Below, in pieces: positions 1 to 8,766 of a stretch of DNA of 44,390 nucleotides. The DNA is from CAJQQK01 sp963696075. GTDB lineage: Bacteria > Pseudomonadota > Alphaproteobacteria > Rhizobiales > Hyphomicrobiaceae. The stretch lies in the NCBI GenBank assembly GCA_963696075.1, contig CAVOJD010000021.1, forward strand, positions 1 through 44,390, given 5' to 3'. The number at the start of each line of letters is the position of its first letter. Within the stretch, counting starts at the first letter, position 1. The notes below the pieces were generated by a model that ran no database searches, was not told the DNA's origin, and saw only the letters and a program-made list of their open reading frames with translations. The position numbers were made by a program, and so were the translations under genes.

Positions 1-330
1 GCCGACGAAGTGCATGGGTTCAACACTCGTGTTGCAATAGTGCAAAGCATGGCGGCGAGAGACGTGTGCGCCGCAACAGCCTCTTTTCTGACGTGCCACG
101 GAGGTGACAGCCGACGGGCTATCCCCGAATCAAAGCGGCCATTACGCCCGGCGCTGTAGCTTGCGGAAATGAACTGACCGAGGCGGGGCAAGCCGGCAGG
201 GGCGGCTTGGTCGAGGGGATTTTGAGTAACGTTGGGGTCGACCAAGCGCGACCATAGGAAAGTTCCAAATGGGCTCGCTCCACTGCCCACCGCGACCGGC
301 CTTGGCAACAAGTTCGCCAGGTAGCGAAAA
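1..330. other. left-edge non-coding stretch, no gene recognised
   Basis: This stretch lies downstream of the allophanate hydrolase stop codon. I see no convincing coding region. It contains a short perfect inverted repeat CAACAC-TC-GTGTTG at 21-34, followed by a smaller one (TTGCA-N4-TGCAA, 32-45). Neither has a T-tract, so I do not call a terminator. The open frame at 119-517 on the minus strand is out of frame with, and mostly inside, the amidase gene and has no recognisable features. Confidence 0.4.
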
Positions 331-2127
331 CTACCTTAATGCTAGATACGCGCGCCATCCTCCAAATTCCGTGACATCGATTGCCCCATCGGTGCCCGCG
401 GCTTCGCAGATGAAGCCTTTGACGTTTTCGCCGGTTTCCAGACTGAGTGTTCCGATACCGAGCGGCGCCGGCACACTTGAAATGAACTCCCCCAAGTTCG
501 CTTTTGGAAGCGCCCAAGTTTCAACAGCGATTTCTTGACCTTGGGCACACCGCACCAACCCAGGACGCGCCGGCGGGCCATCAGGCAGCGCGTAGAGGCG
601 ATATGTCGGTGCCGTTTTCGTCTCGCGCAGAAACCGGCCACCCAACCGCCTGATATCGCCGTTGAGCGGCAACCCCGACATGTGTGCACCGACGACTGCC
701 AACTCTATCTCGTCGTCGCGCGGACCGCTGGCCGCCAACAGCTTGGCAGGTTTTACGGCCCAGTCCGTTGCGCCAGCAGCGACCTCGGACTGACCGTGCA
801 ACCATTCGGCAACCGCTGCAATCTCAGCATCTCGACCGGCGCGGGCAAGTAGCGTAATGCCGCCTGGAAGACCATCGGACCGGGCCGATACCGGAACCGC
901 GATGGCGCAGAGATCGAGCAAGTTGGCAAAGTTCGTATATGTGCCGAGTTCGCTGTTCGGCCCAATCGGGTCTTCGTCCGTCTCGATCGTACGCACGAAG
1001 CGCGGAATGCTCGGCACGGCAAGAAGGTCCAGCGGCTCAAGGATCGGGCGGAGTTGCGCCTTGAGTTCCGCCAACCGGTACTGATTACGAAAGGAGTCAG
1101 TCGCAGAAAACTGTTCGGCGACCTCGATGATGGCACGAGTCGTTGGATGAATGGCATCGGGCTGCGCCGTCAATAGCTCAGCGATTACACTATGGCGCTC
1201 GGCGATCCAGCTTCCCGCGTAAAGGAGGTGGGCGACCTCGAACAGCGGTGCCATGTCGACCTGGACGAACGTTGCGTCCAGTCGCTTCAGGTAACTGATT
1301 GCCTGGTCGAACATGGCACGCTGAAGCGGATCGGCAATCGCATTAAGGTGCGCGCAGTCGGGAATGCCGACGCGTGGCCTGGGCGATACTGGTGCCAAGG
1401 CGGGAAACCTTACGTCGCGGCTGTACGCGTCCCGATCATCGAACTGAGCCATGATGCGCGCCGCCTCGTAGGCATCACTTACGTTCAGCGCAAAAACAGA
1501 AATCGTGTCCAAAGTCCGGCATGCGGGCACGACACCGCGAGCGGAAATCGCGCCGAGCGTTGGCTTCAGGCCGACGATATTGTTAAGGGCTGCGGGCACG
1601 CGGCCGGACCCGGCAGTGTCAGTCCCCAGCGAGAACGAGACAATGCCGCGGGCGACAGAGACGGCCGACCCCGAGCTCGAACCGCCCGGCACCAGATCGG
1701 GATCGACAGCGTTCTTTGGCACAGGATAAGGCGTGCGCACGCCGACAAGGCCTGTCGCGAACTGGTCCAGATTGGTTTTGCCGATCATCAAAGCTCCGGC
1801 GGCCCGCAGTCGCGCCACAGCGACGGCATCCGTTTCTGCCTGATAGGCATAGGCCGGGCATGCAGCCGTCGTTTCCAGACCTCCAACGTCGATGTTGTCC
1901 TTGACGCAGAATGGGATGCCCCAGAGACCATGCTGCGACGGAACCTGCTCTGTGAGGCGTTCGGCGTCGATGAGAACGTCTTCCAGTGGCCGCAGCAGAA
2001 TAAAGATGCCGCGGTCGTTTGCCGTTTCGATACGACGGTAGACTTCACGGACGACAGCCTGCGGTTCGACGCCGGTTGCGTACGCCGCGCGCAGTGATGC
2101 CATGTCAAATGGAAGGGTTTCAATCAT
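331..2127 (-). CDS. atzF: allophanate hydrolase (amidase signature family, AtzF-like)
   Basis: The 598-residue protein matches AtzF-type allophanate hydrolases in length and layout. The family converts allophanate to ammonia and CO2, the last step of biuret, cyanuric acid or urea-amidolyase degradation. The amidase-signature core is clear: the catalytic lysine lies in FCVKDNID (K76), the cis-serine in the GGSSSGSA loop (about S150) and the nucleophile in GTDTAGSGR (S174), with the spacing known for AtzF. The last roughly 120 residues, beginning AVVGAHMSGLPLN, form the C-terminal domain typical of allophanate hydrolases. The start overlaps the stop of the upstream ATPase by four bases and has AAGGAG seven bases before ATG, so the gene is translationally coupled to the ABC transporter. 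No urea carboxylase gene is visible nearby. Family confidence is high; the physiological substrate is inferred. Confidence 0.9.
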   Translation of the reverse strand: MIETLPFDMASLRAAYATGVEPQAVVREVYRRIETANDRGIFILLRPLEDVLIDAERLTEQVPSQHGLWGIPFCVKDNIDVGGLETTAACPAYAYQAETDAVAVARLRAAGALMIGKTNLDQFATGLVGVRTPYPVPKNAVDPDLVPGGSSSGSAVSVARGIVSFSLGTDTAGSGRVPAALNNIVGLKPTLGAISARGVVPACRTLDTISVFALNVSDAYEAARIMAQFDDRDAYSRDVRFPALAPVSPRPRVGIPDCAHLNAIADPLQRAMFDQAISYLKRLDATFVQVDMAPLFEVAHLLYAGSWIAERHSVIAELLTAQPDAIHPTTRAIIEVAEQFSATDSFRNQYRLAELKAQLRPILEPLDLLAVPSIPRFVRTIETDEDPIGPNSELGTYTNFANLLDLCAIAVPVSARSDGLPGGITLLARAGRDAEIAAVAEWLHGQSEVAAGATDWAVKPAKLLAASGPRDDEIELAVVGAHMSGLPLNGDIRRLGGRFLRETKTAPTYRLYALPDGPPARPGLVRCAQGQEIAVETWALPKANLGEFISSVPAPLGIGTLSLETGENVKGFICEAAGTDGAIDVTEFGGWRAYLALR

Positions 2128-3938
2128 GGCGTTGCTCCTTGGATCGGCACGGGATCGGGACCTCGTGGGCTGGCGGCCTCTGGCGGGTGCGGGATCGCGT
2201 CGATCAGCGTCCGCGTGTATGGCGACTGCGGGTTGCGCATGACGGCATCGGTCGGCCCGCGCTCGACGATTTCGCCAGCGCGCATCACCAGCACCTCGTC
2301 ACACAGCAGGCGGACGACGTTGAGATCGTGCGAGACGAACAGGTAACTCATGCCGAGTTCCGCGCGCAGGTCCTGCAGCAGATTGAGCACCACCGCCTGC
2401 ACAGACACGTCCAGCGCCGCAGTCGGCTCATCCAGGATCAGGACGTCCGGGTTGAGGGCGATCGCCCGCGCGATCCCAACGCGCGCTTTCTGGCCGCCAG
2501 ACAACTGATGCGGGAAGCGGTCGAGCAGGTGAACCGGCAGCCCCACCTTCGTTGCGAGTTCATCGACTATGTCGTCGATCTGGCTGCGGCTCATTCGCCT
2601 GCCAGCGATCTTCGCACCGAGCAGCATTAGCGGGTCGGAGATTGCGCGGCGCGCCGAGAAGCGGGGGTTCAGGCTGTCGGTCGGGTCCTGAAACACCATC
2701 TGCAGTTTCGCGCGGTATGGGGAGCGGGCGAAGTCGCGAACCGCGATGTCGGTGAGTTCGATGTCGCCAAGTCGGATCGATCCGGAGGTTGGCTCAAGCA
2801 GGCGCATGATCATCGAGGAGGTGGTGGATTTGCCGCAACCGGATTCGCCGACCAGCCCGACGCTGCCACCCGAGGGGATCGCAAACGAAATGCCATCGAC
2901 GGCACGCGGCCCCTGCGCTGTGGTTACGGGTTCGCCTCGTCCGGTCAGTCGCGCGAGCCACGAGGCGGCCGGCGTGCGCGTCGAGTCGTAGGTCTTGACC
3001 AGATCGGTCACGGTCAGGGCTGCCTGGCCGGTGTTCGGGAGCAGCGGGGCGACGGGCGGGTAGTTGGCAGCCACCTCGGCTGGTAACAGATCGCGGATCT
3101 GGCTACCCACCTTCGGTGTCGCGCGCATCAGCTTCTGCGTATAAGCGTGAGTGGGGGCGGCAAACAGTTCGGCACTGGTTGCAGCCTCGACGATTTCGCC
3201 GTCCTTCATGACGATGATGCGGTCGCAGTAGGCACTGGCGAGGCCCAAGTCATGGGTGATCAGGATCGTCGACATGCCGCGTGCCCGCGTCAGCTCCGCG
3301 ACCAGATCCATGACGGATTTCTGCGTCGTCACGTCGAGCCCGGTCGTTGGCTCATCCGCGATCAGCAGGCGGGGTTTGCACGCAAGCGCGATCGCGATTA
3401 CGACGCGCTGGCACATGCCGCCTGACAGCTCGAAGGGATAAGAATGATAGCGCTGCTCTGGTTCGCGGATCTTGACGAGGGACAGCAGTTCGGCGGCCTT
3501 GGCTCTCGCATCTGCCCCCGCCGCCTGGGCGTGCTGGACGAGGACATCGGCAATCTGATCACCGACCTTGCGGATTGGGTTGAGGGCCAGGCGCGGGTTC
3601 TGAAAGATCATCGACATCTCGCGTCCTCGCAGGTCGCGCATGACGCGCTCTGGCGCTTTCGCAAGGTCAATGCCCGAAAAGCTGAGCCCGCCGGACGCAA
3701 TGTCGCCAGCCCGATCCAGGATGCGCATTAGTGCGAAGGAGGTGACGGATTTTCCCGATCCGGATTCGCCGACAATCCCCAGTGTTTCGCCCTTTGCGAC
3801 CCGAAAGCTGACATCGGAAACGGCGGTGACCAACCCGTTGCGCGTCTTGAATGTAACGCGCAGGTTGTCGACCTCGACAAGGGCGGGTCGGGCGTCTTTG
3901 AACGCAGCGGTCATCGCTTCATCTGTGGTGGCAAGCAT
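2124..3938 (-). CDS. peptide/amide-type ABC transporter ATPase, two fused nucleotide-binding domains (DppD-DppF-like)
   Basis: One polypeptide of about 604 residues carries two complete ABC ATPase domains, equivalent to DppD plus DppF or OppD plus OppF. Domain 1 has Walker A GESGSGKS (about residue 57), signature LSGGMCQRV and Walker B LLIADEPTTGLD. Domain 2 has GESGCGKS, signature LSGGQKARV and Walker B VLILDEPTAALD. A C-terminal oligopeptide-type extension follows each domain. The frame is open further upstream to 4058, but that extension overlaps the permease gene and reads as low-complexity Arg-rich sequence. I chose the ATG at 3938 (MLATTDEA), which has GAGGAG just upstream and follows the permease stop by 11 bases. 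It energises the two permeases in the same operon from the cytoplasmic face. Confidence 0.9.
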   Translation of the reverse strand: MLATTDEAMTAAFKDARPALVEVDNLRVTFKTRNGLVTAVSDVSFRVAKGETLGIVGESGSGKSVTSFALMRILDRAGDIASGGLSFSGIDLAKAPERVMRDLRGREMSMIFQNPRLALNPIRKVGDQIADVLVQHAQAAGADARAKAAELLSLVKIREPEQRYHSYPFELSGGMCQRVVIAIALACKPRLLIADEPTTGLDVTTQKSVMDLVAELTRARGMSTILITHDLGLASAYCDRIIVMKDGEIVEAATSAELFAAPTHAYTQKLMRATPKVGSQIRDLLPAEVAANYPPVAPLLPNTGQAALTVTDLVKTYDSTRTPAASWLARLTGRGEPVTTAQGPRAVDGISFAIPSGGSVGLVGESGCGKSTTSSMIMRLLEPTSGSIRLGDIELTDIAVRDFARSPYRAKLQMVFQDPTDSLNPRFSARRAISDPLMLLGAKIAGRRMSRSQIDDIVDELATKVGLPVHLLDRFPHQLSGGQKARVGIARAIALNPDVLILDEPTAALDVSVQAVVLNLLQDLRAELGMSYLFVSHDLNVVRLLCDEVLVMRAGEIVERGPTDAVMRNPQSPYTRTLIDAIPHPPEAASPRGPDPVPIQGATP

Positions 3939-3949
3939 CTGACTGCTCC

Positions 3950-4861
3950 TCAAGTGCGTTGTGCGGGATCGACGATGTCGCGCAGGCCGTCGCCCATCAA
4001 GTTGAACGTCAGCACCGCGAGCATCAACGAGACGCCTGGGAAAACGGCCAGCCACCATTCGCCGGAGACGATGAACTGCGCCCCCTCAGCGACCATGATC
4101 CCCCATTCGGGCGTCGGCGGGCGAACGCCGAGGCCGATGAACGAAAGACCGGCCGCGTTGAGGATCGCCCATCCGAGATTGAGCGAGATCTGCACCATCA
4201 TCGGCGGCAGGGCGTTGGGGAAGATGTGGAACGCCAGGACCTGCAGATCGCTATTGCCGGACAAGCGGGCGGCATGGGCGAAACCGGCATGACGACGAAT
4301 GTTGACCTCGGCGCGCGCGACTCGGGCATAGAAGGGGATATTGATGATCGCGGTGGCGTAGATGATGTTTTCAACCGTGTTGCCGAGTGCGGCAACAATC
4401 CCCATCGCCAGGACGAATAACGGAAACGCCATGATCGTATCGACCATGCGGCCCGAGATCGTATCGAACCAGCCACCGAAATAGCCGGCCAGCGAGCCGA
4501 CGATCGAGCCGACGACGAACGAAAGTGCGACGGCGGACAGCGCAATGAACAAATCGAGTTGCGTTGCAACGACGACGCGAGAGAACACGTCCCGTCCGAG
4601 CTGGTCGGTTCCGAACCAGTGCTGCCAGGACGGTGGTTGCAGAACGGCTGCGGCGTTCGACTGCAGTGGATCATAGGGCACGATCAGCGACCCGATCAGC
4701 GCTGCGACGATCATCACTGCGAACATTGCGAACGCAATCAACGTCACGGGATTGGATTTCAGGACGTAGGCGATGTGGCCGAGCAGCTTGCTTGGCCGGT
4801 GGCCCGTCGGTTCCGGCTGGCCGAAGTTGTCGGCCAGGGCTTTGCCAACCGAGATCATCAC
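3950..4861 (-). CDS. ABC transporter permease, DppC/OppC family
   Basis: This 303-residue integral membrane protein has the N-terminal OppC-type segment followed by a binding-protein-dependent transport domain with about six membrane helices. The first helix begins near residue 38 (LIAFAMFAVMIVAALIG). Typical DppC sequence blocks are visible: HWFGTDQLGRDVFSRV, FPLFVLAMGI, and the C-terminal GVRPPTPEWGIM with GDGLRDIVDP. The gene starts four bases inside the upstream DppB-like gene (ATGA overlap) and is followed after 11 bases by the ATPase gene, so all belong to one transcript. It forms the membrane channel together with the DppB-like subunit. Confidence 0.9.
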   Translation of the reverse strand: MMISVGKALADNFGQPEPTGHRPSKLLGHIAYVLKSNPVTLIAFAMFAVMIVAALIGSLIVPYDPLQSNAAAVLQPPSWQHWFGTDQLGRDVFSRVVVATQLDLFIALSAVALSFVVGSIVGSLAGYFGGWFDTISGRMVDTIMAFPLFVLAMGIVAALGNTVENIIYATAIINIPFYARVARAEVNIRRHAGFAHAARLSGNSDLQVLAFHIFPNALPPMMVQISLNLGWAILNAAGLSFIGLGVRPPTPEWGIMVAEGAQFIVSGEWWLAVFPGVSLMLAVLTFNLMGDGLRDIVDPAQRT

Positions 4862-5883
4862 GCCTCCAATCTCACACGCGGATCAATCAGTGTGTAGGTG
4901 ATGTCGACCACGAGATTGAGAAGCACGAACAGGACTGCCATCGAGAGGACAAAGCCCTGCACGGCGGCGTAGTCCGACACGACAAGGGCCTCGACGGCAT
5001 ATGATCCGATGCCCGGCCATGCGAAGACCTTCTCGACGAGCACATTCGCGCCGAGAGTGAACGAGAAGACCATGCCGAGCGTGGTCACCACCGGCAGGAT
5101 CGCGTTCGATAGCGCATAGGTGCCGATGACCTTGCGCGCGGGAAGACCGGCGGCCCGCGCCGTCCGGATGTACTCGCTGGCGAGCGCCTGCAGCATGGCG
5201 CCGCGCGTCATTCGTGCGATCGGTGCGAGTGTGAACAGCGCCAACGTGATGGCGGGCAGTGCGAGTTGGGAGAGCGCCGCCCCGGCCGTTTCGATGTCGC
5301 CGGCAATCAGCGCGTCAATGGTGAAGAAGCCGGTCACGCGTTCGGGCGGTATGAAGGCGAAGTCGAGCCTGCCAATCGGTGAGGGAGCCCAGCCGAGCAG
5401 GTAGTAGAAGACGAATACCAGAGCGAGCCCGGTGAAGAATGTCGGCAATGAAACGCCAGCGGTCACCAGGAATCGGCACAGATGATCGATCGGGCGGCCG
5501 GGGTTGAGTGCCGCGAGAATGCCGATCGGGATCGCGATCAATGTCGACAGGACCAGGGCTGCGAACGTCAATTCCAGCGAGGCCGGTAATCTGCTGGTCA
5601 GATCGGAGAGTACGGGCTGCCCGGTCGAAAGCGACTCGCCGAGATCGCCTACTGCCAAATCGCCCAGATAAATCAGAAACTGCTCTGGAAGGCTTCGGTC
5701 AAGCCCGAGGGACTCCCTGATTTCGGCAATAGAATTCTCGTCTGCTGCCGGGCCCGCGAAATAGACGGCAGGATCGCCCGGCAACGCGCGCGTTAACACA
5801 AACGTGATGACGATCACACCGAAGATGACGGGAAGCGCCTGCAGCAGCCGGTTGAGAACCGTTTTCAGTTTTGGGCCGGCCAT
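4858..5883 (-). CDS. ABC transporter permease, DppB/OppB family
   Basis: The protein has 341 residues, the usual DppB length. The N-terminal signature is LLQALPVIFGVIVITFVLTRALPGDP, split here as a first membrane helix plus the RALPGDPA block. A periplasmic loop and five further helices follow. The C-terminal block TLIDPRVRLEA is typical of DppB. The start lies 39 bases after the stop of the binding-protein gene and the end overlaps the DppC-like gene, so it is the second gene of the transport operon. It pairs with the DppC-like permease. Confidence 0.9.
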   Translation of the reverse strand: MAGPKLKTVLNRLLQALPVIFGVIVITFVLTRALPGDPAVYFAGPAADENSIAEIRESLGLDRSLPEQFLIYLGDLAVGDLGESLSTGQPVLSDLTSRLPASLELTFAALVLSTLIAIPIGILAALNPGRPIDHLCRFLVTAGVSLPTFFTGLALVFVFYYLLGWAPSPIGRLDFAFIPPERVTGFFTIDALIAGDIETAGAALSQLALPAITLALFTLAPIARMTRGAMLQALASEYIRTARAAGLPARKVIGTYALSNAILPVVTTLGMVFSFTLGANVLVEKVFAWPGIGSYAVEALVVSDYAAVQGFVLSMAVLFVLLNLVVDITYTLIDPRVRLEA

Positions 5884-5922
5884 GCGGGCACTCCCTGCTC
5901 TCGCGCCGAAGTTCTGCGCTCA

Positions 5923-7554
5923 TCACGCCTTGGCGAATTTCCGCGCGTCGAGCTGCCGGTGGAACCAGAACTCGTAGCCGCTGAGCGCCTCCGTCATCCC
6001 GGAGTTCAGCGTCGGCTGCCAAAGCGGAATGCGCGGCACATCGTCGAACGCGATTTCGATCAGGCGTTTGATCTTGAGTGCATAAGCCGGGTCGTTCGTC
6101 TCCATATGCAGCGTCTCATCGACCAGCGCCTGCACCTCGGGGTTGTCGTAGTTGGACGAGTTGAACAGATGCCCTTTGAGGTAGGCCCAGAAGAAGTAGT
6201 AGTCGGGGTAGTTCAGCCAGCCGCCGAAGTTTTCCAGATGCAGCGGCAGGCGCTTTTCCACCAGCGCTGCCGTCCGCCAGTTTGCACCTGGGATCTTGTC
6301 GATCGTCGCCTTGATACCGATTCTTCCAAGGCTCTCCTGGATCAGCAGCGCGGTCGGCTCCATCCAGCTTGCAAGCGACTGATCTATCGCCAACGGCACT
6401 TCAAACCCGTCCTTATAATCCGAGCTCGCCAGCAGCTCCTTCGCCTTGTCGAGGTCGAGACTATAAGGGAACGGCTGCGGCCAGGCGATGGTGGCCGGCG
6501 TGGCGGATTTGGCCCCCCACATCTGAACGCCCTTGCCGAACGCGGCGGCCTGGAAGATTTCCTCGTAGGGGACGGCGTAGGCGATGGCCTGGCGGACTTT
6601 CTTGTCCTTGAAGGGATCAAACTTGAGATTGGCGCAAAGGCAGTAGATGCAGTTCTCGATCGGCGTTGCGGCCACCTTAATGCCGGGTTTGCCGATCAGT
6701 TCCTTCGCATCCTTGTTGGGGACGCCGAATGACAGGTCGACGTCCTTGCGCTCCAGCAACGCGCGGCGGGTGGCAGATGAAGGCACTTCGCGCACAACCA
6801 CGCGCTTGACACCCGGCGGCGGACCGCTCGTCCACGCATCGTTGCGTTCGTAGATTAACTGTTGGCCGGGGTCCCAGCGGGTAATCTTGAATGCGCCGCT
6901 GCCGGCCGGATTGCGGTGCAGGTATTCCGTCGCCCAGGGGTCGTCCGCCGTTGCGTTGGCTTTCGCGACCTTAGAGTTGATGATCATCGGCACCGGGACG
7001 GCGAGGTCCGGCAGCGTCAGTTTCGATTTTCGAATGAGATCAATTTTGAATGTTTTCTCATCGACGACGACGAACTGTTCCGGCTTTTCAAGCGAACCCG
7101 CCTTCATCTGCACGGCCGGAAATCCGCCAAGTGAAACTGCGCGATCGAGCGACCATTTCACGTCATCGGCCGTCACTGGCGAACCGTCCCAGAATACTGC
7201 GTCGTCGCGCAGCTTGAAAATGATCGCCATGCCATCTTCGCTGGTCGACCAGCTTTCGGCGAGGTCCGGCTTGAGCGTCGCGTAATCGTAGGAAAGCGTC
7301 CCGTCTTCGAGCGTTTTCGTCCCGAACGAGACGAGACGGTCATAACAGTTGACCGCGATCTGGTAGCTCGGCCGATTGGTGCCCTTACGGTGAAGATCGA
7401 GCGAGTTGATCGTCTGCCCGATCACGACGACGGCTGTATCCGCGCGCGCGGCATGTGCCGGCAGAACCTTCAGCATCGGCAGCATCGGGGCCGTCAGCGT
7501 CAAGGCACCCGCGCCCTTGAGAAGGGACCGTCTCGAAGGTTTCAATTCTGTCAT
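5923..7554 (-). CDS. periplasmic substrate-binding protein, SBP_bac_5 family, Tat-exported
   Basis: The mature protein of roughly 515 residues belongs to the SBP_bac_5 family, which binds peptides, nickel, opines or other amides. Family blocks such as YDRLVSFG, DLAESWSTSEDG, FKLRDDAVFWDGSPVTADDVKWSLDR and KKVRQAIAYAVPYEEIF are present in order. The N-terminus carries a twin-arginine signal (SRRSLLKG, then a hydrophobic stretch ending near LPAHA). I prefer the ATG at 7554 because GAGAGG lies nine bases upstream. The frame opens further up to 7596, but that would bury the Tat motif deeper. It is the first gene of the transport operon and diverges from the LysR-type regulator. The ligand cannot be read from sequence. 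Confidence 0.9.
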   Translation of the reverse strand: MTELKPSRRSLLKGAGALTLTAPMLPMLKVLPAHAARADTAVVVIGQTINSLDLHRKGTNRPSYQIAVNCYDRLVSFGTKTLEDGTLSYDYATLKPDLAESWSTSEDGMAIIFKLRDDAVFWDGSPVTADDVKWSLDRAVSLGGFPAVQMKAGSLEKPEQFVVVDEKTFKIDLIRKSKLTLPDLAVPVPMIINSKVAKANATADDPWATEYLHRNPAGSGAFKITRWDPGQQLIYERNDAWTSGPPPGVKRVVVREVPSSATRRALLERKDVDLSFGVPNKDAKELIGKPGIKVAATPIENCIYCLCANLKFDPFKDKKVRQAIAYAVPYEEIFQAAAFGKGVQMWGAKSATPATIAWPQPFPYSLDLDKAKELLASSDYKDGFEVPLAIDQSLASWMEPTALLIQESLGRIGIKATIDKIPGANWRTAALVEKRLPLHLENFGGWLNYPDYYFFWAYLKGHLFNSSNYDNPEVQALVDETLHMETNDPAYALKIKRLIEIAFDDVPRIPLWQPTLNSGMTEALSGYEFWFHRQLDARKFAKA

Positions 7555-7637
7555 ACCCAGCATCCTCTCGCTGTTCGAACCGTCAGCAACCTGCACCTGA
7601 CAGTCACAATAGGACTGGCGAGTGTTGACGTCTGCTG

Positions 7638-7651
7638 CTAGTTTTTTCTAG
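7638..7651. promoter_or_regulatory. possible LysR-type operator between regulator and transport operon
   Basis: The 137-bp divergent intergenic region contains CTAG-TTTTTT-CTAG, a small perfect dyad with a T-rich centre. It is flanked on both sides by CTGCTG-type repeats (7632-7637 and 7655-7660). LysR-type regulators commonly bind dyads with a T-N11-A core between divergent promoters, and TAG-N9-GGA fits loosely here. The assignment is inference from position and symmetry only. Confidence 0.3.
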
Positions 7652-7691
7652 GACTGCTGCATAAAACGCACCACAAAGGGCGAAGCATCGC

Positions 7692-8603
7692 ATGAGGCAT
7701 CTGTATGGATTTCGCTGCGTCGACGCGGTCGCGAAGGCCGGTTCTATTCGCAAGGCGGCGGAAAGCATGGCGCTGACGCCATCGGCGCTGAACCGTCGTA
7801 TACTCGCGCTAGAAGATGAACTCGGCGTGCAGATTTTCGAGCGCTTGCCGCGTGGCGTGCGCCTGAGCACTGCCGGCGAATTATTGATCTATCACATCCG
7901 CAACCAGGTCTCGGATTTCGAGCGTCTGCAGTCGCAGATCGCGGACCTGATCGGTGTGCGTCGCGGTCATGTCAGCATTGCCTGCAGTCAGGCGCTGCTG
8001 CCCTACTTTCTGCCCGAACAGATCGAAATCTACCGCGCGGCTCATCCGGGTGTGACGTTTGACGCCGTTGTGCGCGACCGCGAAGCGGCGGAAGCGGCAT
8101 TGCTCGATTACTCCGCCGATGTCGCGTTGATTTTCGAGCCGATCCGGCTGGCCGATTGTCAGACGCTCTTGATTGTCAAGCAGCCGATCCACGCCGTCAT
8201 GCGAGCGAAGCATCCATTGGCCAAATCGACGACAGTGCGCCTTGAACACCTTGCGCGCTACCCGCTGGCGATGCCCACGCGGCCTTATGGCGTGCGAAAT
8301 CTCATCGAGCTGGCGGCAAGCCGCAAGAACCACAAAATCGAGCCGGCAATTCAGTCGGACAGTTTCGAGTTCATCCGCCACGTCGTAGAGCACGGCGATG
8401 CCGTCGGCTTTCAGATCGAGATCGGGCTGCCGCCCGCGTCCCGGCCGAACAAGCGGATCACCTACCGCCCCCTCGACGAGGGAGACGTGCCGCCCGGGCG
8501 GCTGCATCTGGCGCAACTGAAGGGCAGAAGCTTGCCGGTTGCTGCGGCGCGGTTCGCGCAACAGCTTCAGGCAGCGTGTATCAAGTCCTTCCAGACGCTT
8601 TAG
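7692..8603 (+). CDS. LysR-type transcriptional regulator
   Basis: The protein has 303 residues, the normal LysR length. An N-terminal winged helix-turn-helix covers about residues 3-62 (GSIRKAAESMALTPSALNRR, then LEDELGVQIFERLPRGVRLSTAG). A periplasmic-binding-like effector domain follows from about residue 92 (VSIACSQALLPYFLPEQI). It is transcribed away from the ABC transporter and allophanate hydrolase operon with about 137 bp between the start codons. This arrangement is typical for a LysR regulator that controls its divergent neighbour in response to the imported substrate or a product. The start is the ATG directly at MRHLYGF, giving the correct distance to the helix-turn-helix. Confidence 0.9.
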   Translation: MRHLYGFRCVDAVAKAGSIRKAAESMALTPSALNRRILALEDELGVQIFERLPRGVRLSTAGELLIYHIRNQVSDFERLQSQIADLIGVRRGHVSIACSQALLPYFLPEQIEIYRAAHPGVTFDAVVRDREAAEAALLDYSADVALIFEPIRLADCQTLLIVKQPIHAVMRAKHPLAKSTTVRLEHLARYPLAMPTRPYGVRNLIELAASRKNHKIEPAIQSDSFEFIRHVVEHGDAVGFQIEIGLPPASRPNKRITYRPLDEGDVPPGRLHLAQLKGRSLPVAAARFAQQLQAACIKSFQTL

Positions 8604-8766
8604 TAGTTCGAAAGGGCCGGCAGTGGAGGGCAGGCAAAGAATAGTCAGCTTGTGTGGTAAGTCGAGCGCGCGATCCACCTTGAACAAATCAAAGAAGCTG
8701 TGTACCGGACCGCGGTCCGAAGCCTGTATCCAGATCGGCGTTCGGCGATCGCTTCTGCTGCTCAGT

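Noticed and set aside
21..45. Short dyads near the left edge as a terminator for the transport operon
   Set aside because: The stems are six bases or less, without a T-tract, and about 290 bases after the stop codon.
1192..2097. Plus-strand open frame of 301 codons
   Set aside because: It is antisense to the conserved allophanate hydrolase core and contains no motif.
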